From: Bradyrhizobium ottawaense | GTDB lineage: Bacteria; Pseudomonadota; Alphaproteobacteria; Rhizobiales; Xanthobacteraceae | Direction: 5' to 3' | Length of the DNA: 64,000 bases | Assembly (NCBI RefSeq): GCF_900099825.1 | Contig: NZ_LT629693.1 | Coordinates: 6,087,001 to 6,151,000 of the forward strand | Shown here: one piece after another, positions 51,846 to 60,823 of the stretch | Position numbering within the stretch: the stretch's first letter is position 1 | Layout of the letters: each line of letters starts with the position of its first letter | Notes under the pieces: generated by a model | Seen by the model: only the letters and a program-made list of their open reading frames with translations | Databases searched by the model: none | What the model was told of the DNA's origin: nothing | Translations under genes and position numbers: made by a program

Positions 51846-52130
51846 GAGGCCACCCTCGAGGCGCCGGGAGCGAGCGCAAGGCAAGCAAGATCGAGCGAAT
51901 ATCCGTTCAGTATATCGAGATCCCAATTGCTCACAATCACCGTCAGCCTTAATTTCTGCGGTGGCAACCGAACAGGTTTATTTGGAGCTGATGTTCGAGT
52001 TGCTTCGCGATAGCCCTTGAAGCCTCGCCCCACAGAACGCTGCAGCTTCAATTCCCTCGTGGTGCTAATGGCTCGTGGTTGCGGGAGCTTGGGAATAGTT
52101 TGCGACTGCGAGCCAGCTCTGGTTTTGCGC

Positions 52131-52382
52131 TATGCGATCGGCCGGGACCAAGCGCGTAAGGCACGGTCCGATATCGAATATTGCGACCCCCGTAAGTACG
52201 TGGGCGGCGCCGACGCGCTGGTGATCGTCGCCGATTGGGTGCAGCTTTCCGCGCTCGACCTCGACCGGATCAAGCGTGCGATGGTGCGGCCTTTCGTGGT
52301 CGACCATCGCAATATCTATTGTTCTGAAGATTGGCAGAGGCTGGGTTTGCCTAGTGAGTGTTGGGCGCAAACGGTTCCTTAA
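52131..52382 (+). pseudogene. UDP-glucose 6-dehydrogenase C-terminal fragment
   Basis: YAIGRDQARKARSDIEYCDP then RKYVGGADALVIVADWVQLS and ALDLDRIKRAMVRPFVVDHR, NIYCSEDWQRLGL. This matches the C-terminal UDP-binding domain of Ugd (IEYCxDxYxxxxGADALVIxTEWxxFRALDLxRLK). The N-terminal NAD-binding and central domains are absent. It may be the scar of a capsule or EPS locus, and the EPS-type transferase gene lies 1.2 kb downstream. Confidence 0.75.
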
Positions 52383-52481
52383 GGCCAACAGAGCGGTTAT
52401 GCTTGGACCGCTTCACGCAATTTGCTGGCTCAGTATATCATTTCGTCAAAGTGGGTTCGGCGATTCAGAAAGGGATGCGCG

Positions 52482-52826
52482 ATGGCAAGTTTTCAAGTTC
52501 GCTCCAACCAGCGCGACAAACAGGCTGACTCGGAGCGAATTGGCTCGGTGATAAAAGTGGTCGATGATGCAATCGCTGCCGCCCAGCGCGAGAAAGATTC
52601 GCTGGGGCGGCGCGTTCGGAATGCACGCGATCTGGCTGCTATCGCCATGGGCAACGATAGTGACGAGTACCTGACGCGGGAAAACAAGGATACGACCAGA
52701 ATTAAAGAATATGAACAGCAGTTTATTGCCGGGCAGGCACGCCTTGACCAATTGGAAAAGCAAATCGAGGGTCTGAGTGCGGTGCAAAACCTGCTACGTG
52801 CCAAATTTCCTGTCTTGATCGAATAA
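52482..52826 (+). CDS. Small coiled-coil hypothetical protein
   Basis: 114 residues from ATG 52482 (AAAGGGA upstream); the frame extends 60 bases further 5'. Long helices with heptads: SERIGSVIKVVDDAIAAAQR then EKDSLGRRVRNARDLAAIAM, and EYEQQFIAGQARLDQLEKQI. No signal peptide. Family not recognised. Confidence 0.5.
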   Translation: MASFQVRSNQRDKQADSERIGSVIKVVDDAIAAAQREKDSLGRRVRNARDLAAIAMGNDSDEYLTRENKDTTRIKEYEQQFIAGQARLDQLEKQIEGLSAVQNLLRAKFPVLIE

Positions 52827-53077
52827 AATAACTTGCGCGCCGGTTCCCTTGCCTCGGTATTGATGAGATCCCGCCAGCGAATGCCGCTGGGCCGTGGGGC
52901 TGCTGCTTGAAGGCGTGTCTTCAAATTGCATGGGTAAATTGCAATGGGGATGTGACACGTCAAATAGAGCCGCGCAGTTTCAACTTGGATGATTGGTTTG
53001 TTCCAGCTACTCGGAGACCAATTGAATTAACCGAATAATAATTCGTTATTGGCGTCTAGAAGTGGAATTCGTGAAGA

Positions 53078-53335
53078 CTACACGCGCTTAGATTGCGCAA
53101 CATTAAGTCTAGCCCAAAGCTGGGCGACCATATCCCGACCGGTGAGGCCGAGCATAAAGCCAGCCTGCAGAGGGACCGCCGCTATTAAAATGGCTGCCGC
53201 CGCAGTGCCAAGCCCTTGTCCGGGAGATAGAAAGGCATAGGCGAGGGCGCCAGCCAGGGTAACCGGCAGCAGCACGACGACATTTGAAGTTAGTCCAAGC
53301 AGGACGCCAGCAAGGCATGCCAGAATGATGAGCAT
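53078..53335 (-). CDS. Small two- or three-span membrane protein
   Basis: 85 residues: MLIILACLAGVLLGLTSNVV, VLLPVTLAGALAYAFLSPG and LGTAAAAILIAAVPLQAGFM, with a short basic C-terminus. A GAG-rich site precedes the ATG. Divergent from the phosphoglycosyltransferase gene, with a shared 214-bp control region. It may be a membrane accessory of polysaccharide synthesis; unproven. Confidence 0.6.
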   Translation of the reverse strand: MLIILACLAGVLLGLTSNVVVLLPVTLAGALAYAFLSPGQGLGTAAAAILIAAVPLQAGFMLGLTGRDMVAQLWARLNVAQSKRV

Positions 53336-53384
53336 TTCTCGTGGTCCATCCTACAATTACACCCACCTCAATTAAATGGGTGTT

Positions 53385-53407
53385 ACACAACGCGGAGCGC
53401 ATTGTGT
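53385..53407. promoter_or_regulatory. Dyad in the control region of the EPS gene
   Basis: ACACAACGC (53385-53393) and GCATTGTGT (53399-53407) form a near-perfect 9-bp dyad around GGAGC, between the small membrane gene and the phosphoglycosyltransferase. It could be a regulator site or a hairpin; the sequence does not tell which. Confidence 0.45.
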
Positions 53408-53549
53408 TGCAACGCACGCGCTTTAAGCTTATCCTGCTCCCGTTAACGAAAAGTTACTTTGGCGATTGGTTGTGTGCCAATTTTATGGTTATTGCGCCTC
53501 AATGATTATTGCGTGCTGGAATTGAAGCATTACTGGTGAAATATACTCC

Positions 53550-55013
53550 ATGTCGTTTGGCTCAGATATTCACGATAAACCGGGACCATTATCGTCGCCA
53601 ATCGAGCGTCGGCACACCACGTTTCCGTGCGAGTCAATTCCTTACGTTCTTTCGACGGCGGACGCTGCGGTCATCCTGCTATCCAGCCTGATCGGAGGGA
53701 CGCTGTATCAGTGGTCGATTGGAAACCCGACGCCCAACCTGCTGCCACATTGCGCAGTCGGATTACTTGCTAGCTTCATTCATATCCTGAGGATAAGCGG
53801 CGGCGGCTATTACGACTTTCAATACGCGTCAAAGCCGCGGGTTGAGGCGGTAGATATCCTGGTTTCCTGGGTGACGACCGGTCTGCTGCTGGCGTTTTTT
53901 GCATTTTTGCTCAAGATCGGGGTTGCCTACTCACGCGGCGCTTTTGTGATTTTCTTCTTTTTGGCGCCGGTGGGACTGCTCGGTGTTCGGAAAGTCTCGA
54001 AGCTTGTCCTGGCGCGGGCCATCGCCCTTGGCATGATCGGTCGACGGGACATGGTACTGATCGGAGATCAGCTTGAATTATCCGTGCTTGAGCCGAGGGA
54101 TTTGCTGGCCTTTTTTGGAGCTGGTGACGTCAACCGCTTTATGCTCAGCAAGGATGAAGATCCGCTCGAACGCGAGGCGAACGACATTCGTGTCGTCAAT
54201 TCGGTCGCCAATTTTGTCCGGGAACGAAATGCGCGCGAGATATTGCTAGCGGTGCCGTGGACCGACTCGGCGCGGATCGATTTCATCCGCGAGCATATCA
54301 AGGTGCTCCCTGTATCCGTTCGGCTGCTTCCTGACATGCGGGTACGGTCGCTGACGGACTATTCCTCGTCGGCACGCCAGAACATCATGTCCGTCGAAAT
54401 TCTGGGCGCGCCGCTTAGCCTGCTCGAACAGGGCGTCAAGCGCCTGGTCGACATCGTTCTGGCGTCGATCGCCTTGGTGTTCTTCTTGCCGGTCATGTTG
54501 CTGACGGCGATTGCGATCAAGCTTGATGGGTCTGGTCCGGTGATCTTCCGCCAATTCAGAAAAGGATTTAATGGACAGCAATTCGTGATGCTTAAATTTC
54601 GGACCATGACGGTTCAGGAAAACGGGCCTTCCGTAACGCAGGCGACGCGAAATGATCCGCGTGTCACGGGGATCGGAAAATTATTGCGGGCTTCCAGCAT
54701 CGATGAACTGCCGCAGCTGATAAATGTTCTAAGCGGTGAGATGTCGCTGATCGGGCCGCGTCCGCATGCCTTGGCCCATGACAGCCAGTTCGAAAAGATG
54801 CTGAGCGACTACGCGTTCCGCCACCACGTTAAGCCGGGCATCACGGGGTGGGCACAGTGTAACGGCGCACGAGGCGCAACACCCAAAATCGAACAGATCC
54901 AGGAGCGGGTCAAACTCGATCTTTGGTACATCAATAACTGGAGCCTCTGGTTGGACTTCCAGATCGTGGTCAAGACGTTCTTTGAGGTCTTGCGCAAGCG
55001 CAACGCCTTCTAG
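53550..55013 (+). CDS. Polyprenyl-phosphate hexose-1-phosphate transferase (EPS initiation)
   Basis: 487 residues. An N-terminal membrane region with about four spans is followed by a CoA-binding-like middle domain (residues about 150-270). The C-terminal bacterial sugar transferase domain has [67 protein letters not shown] and [13 protein letters not shown]. These enzymes (WcaJ/PssY type) load the first sugar phosphate onto undecaprenyl phosphate to start exopolysaccharide repeat synthesis. No other EPS gene follows in this window; a Ugd fragment precedes it. Sugar specificity unknown. Confidence 0.93.
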   Translation: MSFGSDIHDKPGPLSSPIERRHTTFPCESIPYVLSTADAAVILLSSLIGGTLYQWSIGNPTPNLLPHCAVGLLASFIHILRISGGGYYDFQYASKPRVEAVDILVSWVTTGLLLAFFAFLLKIGVAYSRGAFVIFFFLAPVGLLGVRKVSKLVLARAIALGMIGRRDMVLIGDQLELSVLEPRDLLAFFGAGDVNRFMLSKDEDPLEREANDIRVVNSVANFVRERNAREILLAVPWTDSARIDFIREHIKVLPVSVRLLPDMRVRSLTDYSSSARQNIMSVEILGAPLSLLEQGVKRLVDIVLASIALVFFLPVMLLTAIAIKLDGSGPVIFRQFRKGFNGQQFVMLKFRTMTVQENGPSVTQATRNDPRVTGIGKLLRASSIDELPQLINVLSGEMSLIGPRPHALAHDSQFEKMLSDYAFRHHVKPGITGWAQCNGARGATPKIEQIQERVKLDLWYINNWSLWLDFQIVVKTFFEVLRKRNAF

Positions 55014-55339
55014 GCCGGTTTTGCGTCGCGATTGAGGGGCTGCAAAAGCCCCCTCCGCGCAGACCTGGAAGTAGCCCTGTTCTTCATCTCAATCGCTGGC
55101 TCGCTGTGCATCGCGGCATGCATTGCCGAAATATTGGCTGTCCCTTCACAGCAATATCGGGAAACTAAAAAACCGCATATATATCAGTGACTTAGTGCAA
55201 TTCACTCTTAATTGTGGAAAAATTGTGCTATTTAATTTCTGTTCCAGGTTCAGGATTATCGCTGGTAACTCTTGACAGTCCATTTGTATACTTGTGCACG
55301 AATCAACACGGTCGCTGACTAGGGGACGAGTAAGCGAGA
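55014..55339. other. AT-rich upstream region of the second H-NS-like gene
   Basis: No gene. It is notably AT-rich for this genome (about 55150-55290), as expected for a promoter bound by H-NS-type proteins. Confidence 0.45.
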
Positions 55340-55711
55340 ATGAACAAGAAATTAGATCTAGACGCCATGTCGGTCGACGAGATGTGGAAGCTGCACGAGC
55401 AGATCGGGCAGATGCTTTCGGTCCGCTTGACCTCCGAAAAGCGCGAGCTCGAAAAGCGGCTTGCCCACCTTCGGCGTGAGCACGAAATGAATCCCGCCTC
55501 AAGCGAAGCGTTAAGTGCGCCGCGTGAACGGCGGAAATATCCGCGTGTCTATCCGAAGTATCAAAATCCTGAAGAGCCTTCCGAGACGTGGTCGGGGCGT
55601 GGCAAGCAGCCGCGCTGGCTGACCGCGGCTCTCAAGACCGGCCACAAGATCGAAGAGTTCATCATAAGCAAGGCCGAAATTGATGCTCACGGCCGCCGCA
55701 GACGGGCATGA
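55340..55711 (+). CDS. H-NS family (HvrA-like) DNA-binding protein
   Basis: 123 residues. MNKKLDLDAMSVDEMWKLHE then QIGQMLSVRLTSEKRELEKR (coiled coil) leads to YPRVYPKYQNPEEPSETWSG then RGKQPRWLTAALKTG, the conserved C-terminal DNA-binding motif, and a basic end (HGRRRRA). Close relative of the 5826 gene but with a standard, longer oligomerisation helix. The gene sits downstream of an AT-rich region and may be self-regulated. Likely silencer of AT-rich or acquired genes. Confidence 0.9.
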   Translation: MNKKLDLDAMSVDEMWKLHEQIGQMLSVRLTSEKRELEKRLAHLRREHEMNPASSEALSAPRERRKYPRVYPKYQNPEEPSETWSGRGKQPRWLTAALKTGHKIEEFIISKAEIDAHGRRRRA

Positions 55712-55763
55712 GCGATGAAAGATCGCTAAGGCTGTTCAGCGTGTCGATGTCAGGAGATTGCTT

Positions 55764-56000
55764 ATGAAGTCTCTATTGCTCACGGTGGTGTTTGCTAGCT
55801 TGACCGGGGCAGCCCTGGCCACCCCGATTTCGAGCAGGGGTAATTTGCGAGTGGCGGATGCGGCCGCCGACGCCTGTTTTGCCAGTTGCGCCAGCCATGC
55901 CGAATCCTGCAAGCGCACCTGTCCGGCGACGTTGAGCACACCCTGTATCAGCGCCTGTGATAGTCAGGCGCAGACCTGCAGGCTGGGTTGCCAAAGATAG
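55764..56000 (+). CDS. Small exported twin-CX3C protein
   Basis: 78 residues from ATG 55764, AGGAG 7 bases upstream. Signal peptide MKSLLLTVVFASLTGAALAT. The mature region has eight cysteines in two identical spacings: CFASCASHAESCKRTC and CISACDSQAQTCRLGC, each C-X3-C-X6-C-X3-C, plus one Cys in CPATLSTPC. This suggests a disulfide-stapled helical hairpin pair. I cannot name the family. Confidence 0.7.
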   Translation: MKSLLLTVVFASLTGAALATPISSRGNLRVADAAADACFASCASHAESCKRTCPATLSTPCISACDSQAQTCRLGCQR

Positions 56001-56903
56001 GAATTCGTCATCCTGATCCTGATCTGTACGTGACGATTGTGCTGACAGGAAATTCGACGACTGCTTTTTGAATTCCTCTGTATTGCACGATGAAAACCTC
56101 GCCACGACAGCGATATCTGATTGCTGTCAATACACAGGCTGACGAGGTCATTGCCTGCGCACTCTACTGCCAGAACCGACGGGATCAATCGCGGGGCCAT
56201 GCGAAACAGATCGCGCACTATTGAAGAGTTCATGGGGCGAGGACGGCCGTGGAAAAAATACTGATCGCGGCACTGCTGGCGTGCCAGCCCGGGCATCGGT
56301 TGATCGACTGGGCTGATCGAATCCCGCGCGGAACCCTGCTTGCCGATGTCCTTGTGACCGTCGAACCCTTCTATACCCGGCTGTCGATCTACCAGCCCGG
56401 TCATTTCGAAACCGTTCAGCGCTGTTGCAATGGGCGGCAAGCGTCGGTGATGCACGTTCCGATCGAGAATGGCCGGTTTTGTATCGCGCAAAGTCAGCCG
56501 CAGATGAAGTGGACGTTGCGTCTGAATTTCAAGCCAGGGTTGGAATTATGAGGCTTGCACGATCGAACTAAAGCAACTTGAGCAGTCATCTTCATGTGTC
56601 GGTTGGGCTGCGGGCCAAGGTTGCGCGATCAATGGCACCATGAAGAAGCTCAGACCGCGTCAGCAGATTAAATCGAATCCACAGCAACCCGATCGGGCAA
56701 TTTGGCGCAACCAATGATGCGGTTCGTGAGCCTCGCCGTCAGATTCCGATTCTCTTGCAACGATCGCGGCGAAGAAGCGAGACGAGGCCGACAGGCTGAG
56801 TGTCGTCACGCATCCTTGTGGCTGTCGAGGGCGTTCGGCCCCATGGATATGTCCGGGCTCCGGTTTACCAGTTTCCCAGGCGGTTTCCCGTCCTCCGGTA
56901 GGC
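56001..56903. other. Long interval before gspD, with one doubtful ORF
   Basis: About 900 bp. The plus-strand frame at 56249-56551 (100 codons from GTG) encodes a possible MEKILIAALLACQPGHRLID protein without a clear ribosome site or family. Otherwise I see nothing recognised. The end of the interval leads into a 25-bp tandem repeat. Confidence 0.4.
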
Positions 56904-56953
56904 CACGCGTTTACGTCCAATTAACCATCACGCGTTTACGTCCAATTAACCAT
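56904..56953 (+). repeat. 25-bp tandem duplication upstream of gspD
   Basis: CACGCGTTTACGTCCAATTA then ACCAT occurs twice head to tail (56904-56928, 56929-56953). It lies about 64 bp before the chosen gspD start and could be an operator pair, or a recent slippage event. Confidence 0.85.
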
Positions 56954-57016
56954 GATGATTTACCGATTATTTACGCGCGCAAATTCCGCCGTGCGGTGCC
57001 GTTGGAGCCATCATTC

Positions 57017-59284
57017 GTGCCGGTTGCCTGTAGCCTTGCGACGAGGTTTGCCGCCTGTTCGCTGGCGGTCATTGCCGTTGCCGGCTGCAGCACTCCCGGC
57101 GCGATTGGTCCAACCGCCAACGTTCAGCCCAAGCTTGCCGGCCAGCCAGCCTCCCTCGATACATTTGCCTACGATCCGACGCCCACTGCGGCAGTTGCAC
57201 TACCGTCACCTTCGTCCCAGGCCGTCGCGACCACTGATCCGGGCGATGGCCTGATGATCGGGGTAAGTTCCAAGCGACCGCGGAGCGGCAGCACGGATGC
57301 AAATGTGGTGCTTAACCTGTCAAGCGTGCCGCTGCAGCAGGCGGCCAAGACGGTTCTGGGTGACATGATCGGCGTCAACTACGTCGTCGATCCCCGGGTG
57401 GATGGCGTGGTGTCGGTTCAAACAACCCAGCCGGTAAGCAAGGCCGATGCGCTTGAACTGTTCCAGGCGGCGCTGACGCCGATCGGGGCAGTTTTGGTAC
57501 AAAGCCGAGGCATCTATCGAATAGCGCCAGCCGACCAGGCCGCGACGGGGGCGGTTTCCACGGGCCAGGCGCCCAACGCGGGCGCTGCCGGTGGCAATGG
57601 GATCCGCATCGTGTCCCTGAAATATGTTTCCGCGACCGAGGTTGCTCGCGTTCTTGAGCCGATGGTTCCCAAGGGGGCCATCGTACAGGCTGACGATTCG
57701 CGCAACATTCTGGCGCTCAAGGGATCGCCGGCCGAAATCGACAGCATGCTCGATTCGATCTCCATCTTCGATGTCGACGTGATGCGCGGAATGTCGTTTG
57801 CGGTGGTGCCGGTGAAGACGTCGCAGCCGGAAAAGATGGTTGACGAGCTGAAGGCCGTCTTTGCTTCCGACAAGGAAGGACCATTAAAGGGAAGGGTCAG
57901 ATTCATTGCAAACACAAGGCTCGGCGCCATCCTCGTCGTGACGTCGCATCCGGGCTACCTGCCTCGCGCCCAGAGCTGGATCAGGCGGCTCGACGCCAAG
58001 GCAAACGGCTCTGAACGCCAGCTGCATGTTTACCAGGTGCAGAATCGTCCAGTTGCGGAATTGGCCGGCGTTCTCCAATCGATGTTTTCCAATGAGATGA
58101 AGATCGTGCGTCCGACGCGAAGTGTTTCGCCACGCTCCAGGCAGGTCGGTCTGGCCGGGACCTCATCGAAAGCGGCGGGTCCTGGCGGGGTCACGGCAGA
58201 TCAGGATCCGGCTTTGCAAGGAGGCGGGGCACGCGGTGGCGGTGCAGGCGGTGACCTGCAGGGTCTTGCCCGCGCCCTGAACAGTACCGATCCGGACGCT
58301 GCCGCGGGCGATCCGATGGACGCAACGTCCTCATCAAGCGGTCCGGTGGGCGAGCCGCCACTCAAAATCGTCGCCGACGAGACCAAGAACTCTCTTCTGA
58401 TCATGGCCAACGATCGGGACTATCAGCGGGTGCTGCGGGTGATCCAGGGACTGGATGTGGTCGCAAGCCAGGTTCTGATCGAAGCGGTGATTGCCGAAGT
58501 CACGCTGAACGACAAGCTGCAGTATGGCGTGCAATGGCAACTGTCGAAGGGCGGCACGCCGACCGCGTCATTCAGCAATGCAGTCACAGGTGGTGTGGCG
58601 GCGGCCTTTCCCGGCTTCAACTACGCCGTCAACGCCGCCAATATTGCCGCGACCTTGAGCGCGCTCAATTCACTGACGCATGTGAACATCATCTCGACGC
58701 CTTCGCTGATGGTACTGGACAACAAGACGGCGAGGCTGCAGATCGGCGACCAGGTGCCAATCACGACGCAAACCGCGACCAGCACCGTTACTGCCAGTAC
58801 GGCGATCGTCAACTCGATCACCATGCAAGATACCGGCGTCATTCTGTCAGTGACCCCCCGAATCAACGAGAGCGGCCGCGTACAGCTCGAGATCGAACAG
58901 GAAGTGAGCGCGGTGGTGAAAACTACTTCCTCCGGCATTGACTCCCCGACCATTCAGCAACGGCGCGTCAAGACAACCGTCGTCGTCAACGATGGCGAGG
59001 TGCTGGCGCTCGGCGGCATGATCCAGGAGCAAGCCAGCAAGACCAGTAACCAACTGCCGCTGCTCGGCGACATTCCAGGTTTGGGCGCGGCATTTTCCAA
59101 TCGCAACAACGATGTTCAGAAGACCGAGCTGGTTATCCTGATCACGCCACGTGTCGTTCGCGACGGCACCGAGAGCCGGCTCGTGACCGAGGAATATCGC
59201 CGCAAGATGAACGTCTATATGCCGCACGCATCGACCCGCGCGCGGACGCCGATGAATACTGCAGCCCGGATAACCGCACAGTGA
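57017..59284 (+). CDS. gspD: Type II secretion outer-membrane secretin GspD
   Basis: 755 residues from GTG 57017 (GGAG 9 bases upstream), which starts a lipoprotein-type leader MPVACSLATRFAACSLAVIA then VAGC (lipobox Cys24). The frame is open further 5' without support. N0 domain NLSSVPLQQAAKTVLGDMIG then VNYVVDPRVDGVVSV; N1/N2 domains IRIVSLKYVSATEVARVLEP and FAVVPVKTSQPEKMVDELKA. A Gly-rich linker (about 370-430) leads to the secretin core: IEAVIAEVTLNDKLQYGVQW, NIISTPSLMVLDNKTARLQI, GDQVPITTQT, VNDGEVLALGGMIQEQ, and LLGDIPGLGAAF then LVILITPRVV. It forms the outer-membrane pore of the type II machine. Confidence 0.93.
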   Translation: MPVACSLATRFAACSLAVIAVAGCSTPGAIGPTANVQPKLAGQPASLDTFAYDPTPTAAVALPSPSSQAVATTDPGDGLMIGVSSKRPRSGSTDANVVLNLSSVPLQQAAKTVLGDMIGVNYVVDPRVDGVVSVQTTQPVSKADALELFQAALTPIGAVLVQSRGIYRIAPADQAATGAVSTGQAPNAGAAGGNGIRIVSLKYVSATEVARVLEPMVPKGAIVQADDSRNILALKGSPAEIDSMLDSISIFDVDVMRGMSFAVVPVKTSQPEKMVDELKAVFASDKEGPLKGRVRFIANTRLGAILVVTSHPGYLPRAQSWIRRLDAKANGSERQLHVYQVQNRPVAELAGVLQSMFSNEMKIVRPTRSVSPRSRQVGLAGTSSKAAGPGGVTADQDPALQGGGARGGGAGGDLQGLARALNSTDPDAAAGDPMDATSSSSGPVGEPPLKIVADETKNSLLIMANDRDYQRVLRVIQGLDVVASQVLIEAVIAEVTLNDKLQYGVQWQLSKGGTPTASFSNAVTGGVAAAFPGFNYAVNAANIAATLSALNSLTHVNIISTPSLMVLDNKTARLQIGDQVPITTQTATSTVTASTAIVNSITMQDTGVILSVTPRINESGRVQLEIEQEVSAVVKTTSSGIDSPTIQQRRVKTTVVVNDGEVLALGGMIQEQASKTSNQLPLLGDIPGLGAAFSNRNNDVQKTELVILITPRVVRDGTESRLVTEEYRRKMNVYMPHASTRARTPMNTAARITAQ

Positions 59285-59712
59285 ACAAGCGCGACAGCAT
59301 GGCTCTCGCAAGGTTTGGTTTGGTTTGCAGCGTTGCGTTCGCGCTGAGCGGCTGCGTGACAACTGTCTATGCTCCCGATCCGCCGCCATACATGTTGTTG
59401 CCGGTTGACGAATCGATGTCGTGCGCCGGAATTGCCTCTTCCTTCCGCTTCTCAGCCAGACGCGCAGCGCGTCTCGAATACTGGCTTTCGGTAGGACCGT
59501 TGGCGGGATACGGCAACGAACGATTTCCGCTGGATGCTCCAAAACAGCTCGTTGATGAGCGCAGACGGCTGGACGCGCTGTCCGACTTGCAACGCATGAA
59601 AGGCTGTACCGTGATGGAGCCAGGTCCAGCGGTCGTCGAGGAGCGGTCAAGACTTGAAGGCTCAATCATTCGGACGCCTCCACCACCCGTCGTTCTCAAT
59701 TCCCGCGGCTGA
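59281..59712 (+). CDS. Small lipoprotein in T2SS locus
   Basis: 143 residues from a GTG that overlaps the gspD stop (GTGA). Lipobox VAFALSGC (Cys25). The mature part has a few Arg/Leu-rich helices (SSFRFSARRAARLEYWLSVG, LVDERRRLDALSDLQRMKGC). Its position suggests a pilotin-like or secretin-assisting lipoprotein, but its sequence is not a known pilotin to me. Confidence 0.65.
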   Translation: MNKRDSMALARFGLVCSVAFALSGCVTTVYAPDPPPYMLLPVDESMSCAGIASSFRFSARRAARLEYWLSVGPLAGYGNERFPLDAPKQLVDERRRLDALSDLQRMKGCTVMEPGPAVVEERSRLEGSIIRTPPPPVVLNSRG

Positions 59713-59730
59713 GATGCCAGTCCGCGAACG

Positions 59731-60669
59731 TCAGGCCCCTTCACTTGCGGCGGCATCCACCGTGCGAAAACAGGGCCGGCGAGGAGCCTGGATTTCGTCG
59801 CGTGACGACAATTGCGGCTGGGCTGCTTGATCAACATCGCCGTGTCGCCATTCCCGTATCACGTATGGTCGGCCGGCATCGGCCAAGGATACCAGCGCTT
59901 CGCGGATGAAACGAGCACCGTCGGGCGCTGTCACATCAGCGCGGATTGTGATGCTTCCGGCCGCCGGCACTCCGCGCGCGGCTGATGTCGTCTTTTGGTC
60001 GAGGTTGAGTAACCGTCGCAACGCAGGCGAGGCGGCTTCCATGTCGGGTTCGGGGCGGCCTGAGCGAACGGTAACGAACCGCGAGGCGGCACGAAAAATG
60101 CGCGGCGTGATCCCGTCAATCTGATCGAGCTGCATAATGGTCGTAAAGGTCGCTCCAGGCGGCGCATTTTCCGGTCCCGAGTTGACGTCTTTCTTCGGCT
60201 TACGCGGCTCGATGATTTTCCCGGCAATCCGGGCTCCCGCCGACGGATCGCGTGTCAACGCGGTAAAAAAGCGGGTTAGTACGGCGATCGAGGCGGTATT
60301 TAAATCGATCTTCCCGGTCTCTTCCTCGACCGTAACGAAAATATGTTCGCCGCCGGGCAACTGGCACCTCAGTGGAAATCTGACGTCTGGTCCGGCAACC
60401 CGGTTCAAGACCATCGAAAGGCCGAGGTTAACGGCGCTCTCGGCAGCCGTTTCGGCGGTCGCCGCGGAAGCGTAGTTGGCGGCGACCCGGGTGCGGTATC
60501 GCGCCCCGACCATCACCGCCATTCCGAGCAGGGTTATCAGGGCCAGGCTCCAGATCACGGCGACCAACGCAAAGCCGCGACGGTTACCGGCGAAATATGG
60601 CAACAGGCGCCGCACGCCGACACGGGCTCGGCAGGAACAGGATGGTGGAACGGTCAGGCGGTCTGTCAC
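59731..60669 (-). CDS. gspK: Type II secretion minor pseudopilin GspK
   Basis: 312 residues, encoded opposite to its neighbours. After a 31-residue leader, the pseudopilin cut site NRRG-FALVAVIWSLALITLL lacks Glu5, as GspK does. The GspK domain has VEEETGKIDLNTASIAVLTR, LDQIDGITPRIFRAASRFVT and VRSGRPEPDMEAASPALRRL. GspK caps the pseudopilus tip with GspI/J. The leader is long, so a downstream GTG (at about 60615) is possible. Orientation opposed to gspD and gspE is unusual and suggests separate control. Confidence 0.85.
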   Translation of the reverse strand: MTDRLTVPPSCSCRARVGVRRLLPYFAGNRRGFALVAVIWSLALITLLGMAVMVGARYRTRVAANYASAATAETAAESAVNLGLSMVLNRVAGPDVRFPLRCQLPGGEHIFVTVEEETGKIDLNTASIAVLTRFFTALTRDPSAGARIAGKIIEPRKPKKDVNSGPENAPPGATFTTIMQLDQIDGITPRIFRAASRFVTVRSGRPEPDMEAASPALRRLLNLDQKTTSAARGVPAAGSITIRADVTAPDGARFIREALVSLADAGRPYVIREWRHGDVDQAAQPQLSSRDEIQAPRRPCFRTVDAAASEGA

Positions 60670-60823
60670 GTAGCCAAGCCTTGTGGTGACGGCGCGCTCC
60701 GCTGAATTCCGCCCCTGGGGCGGTGTTTATGCGGAAATGGCAAATAAAGCGTCAAACAGCTTGTGTTAACAAAAATCCCCTAGCATTCGCCTGGACCAGC
60801 ATCGAAATCGCCCGGGCGCGCCT

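Noticed and set aside
56702..57016. Longer GspD start at 56702
   Set aside because: It would place about 105 residues, crossing the tandem duplication, before a clear lipoprotein signal.
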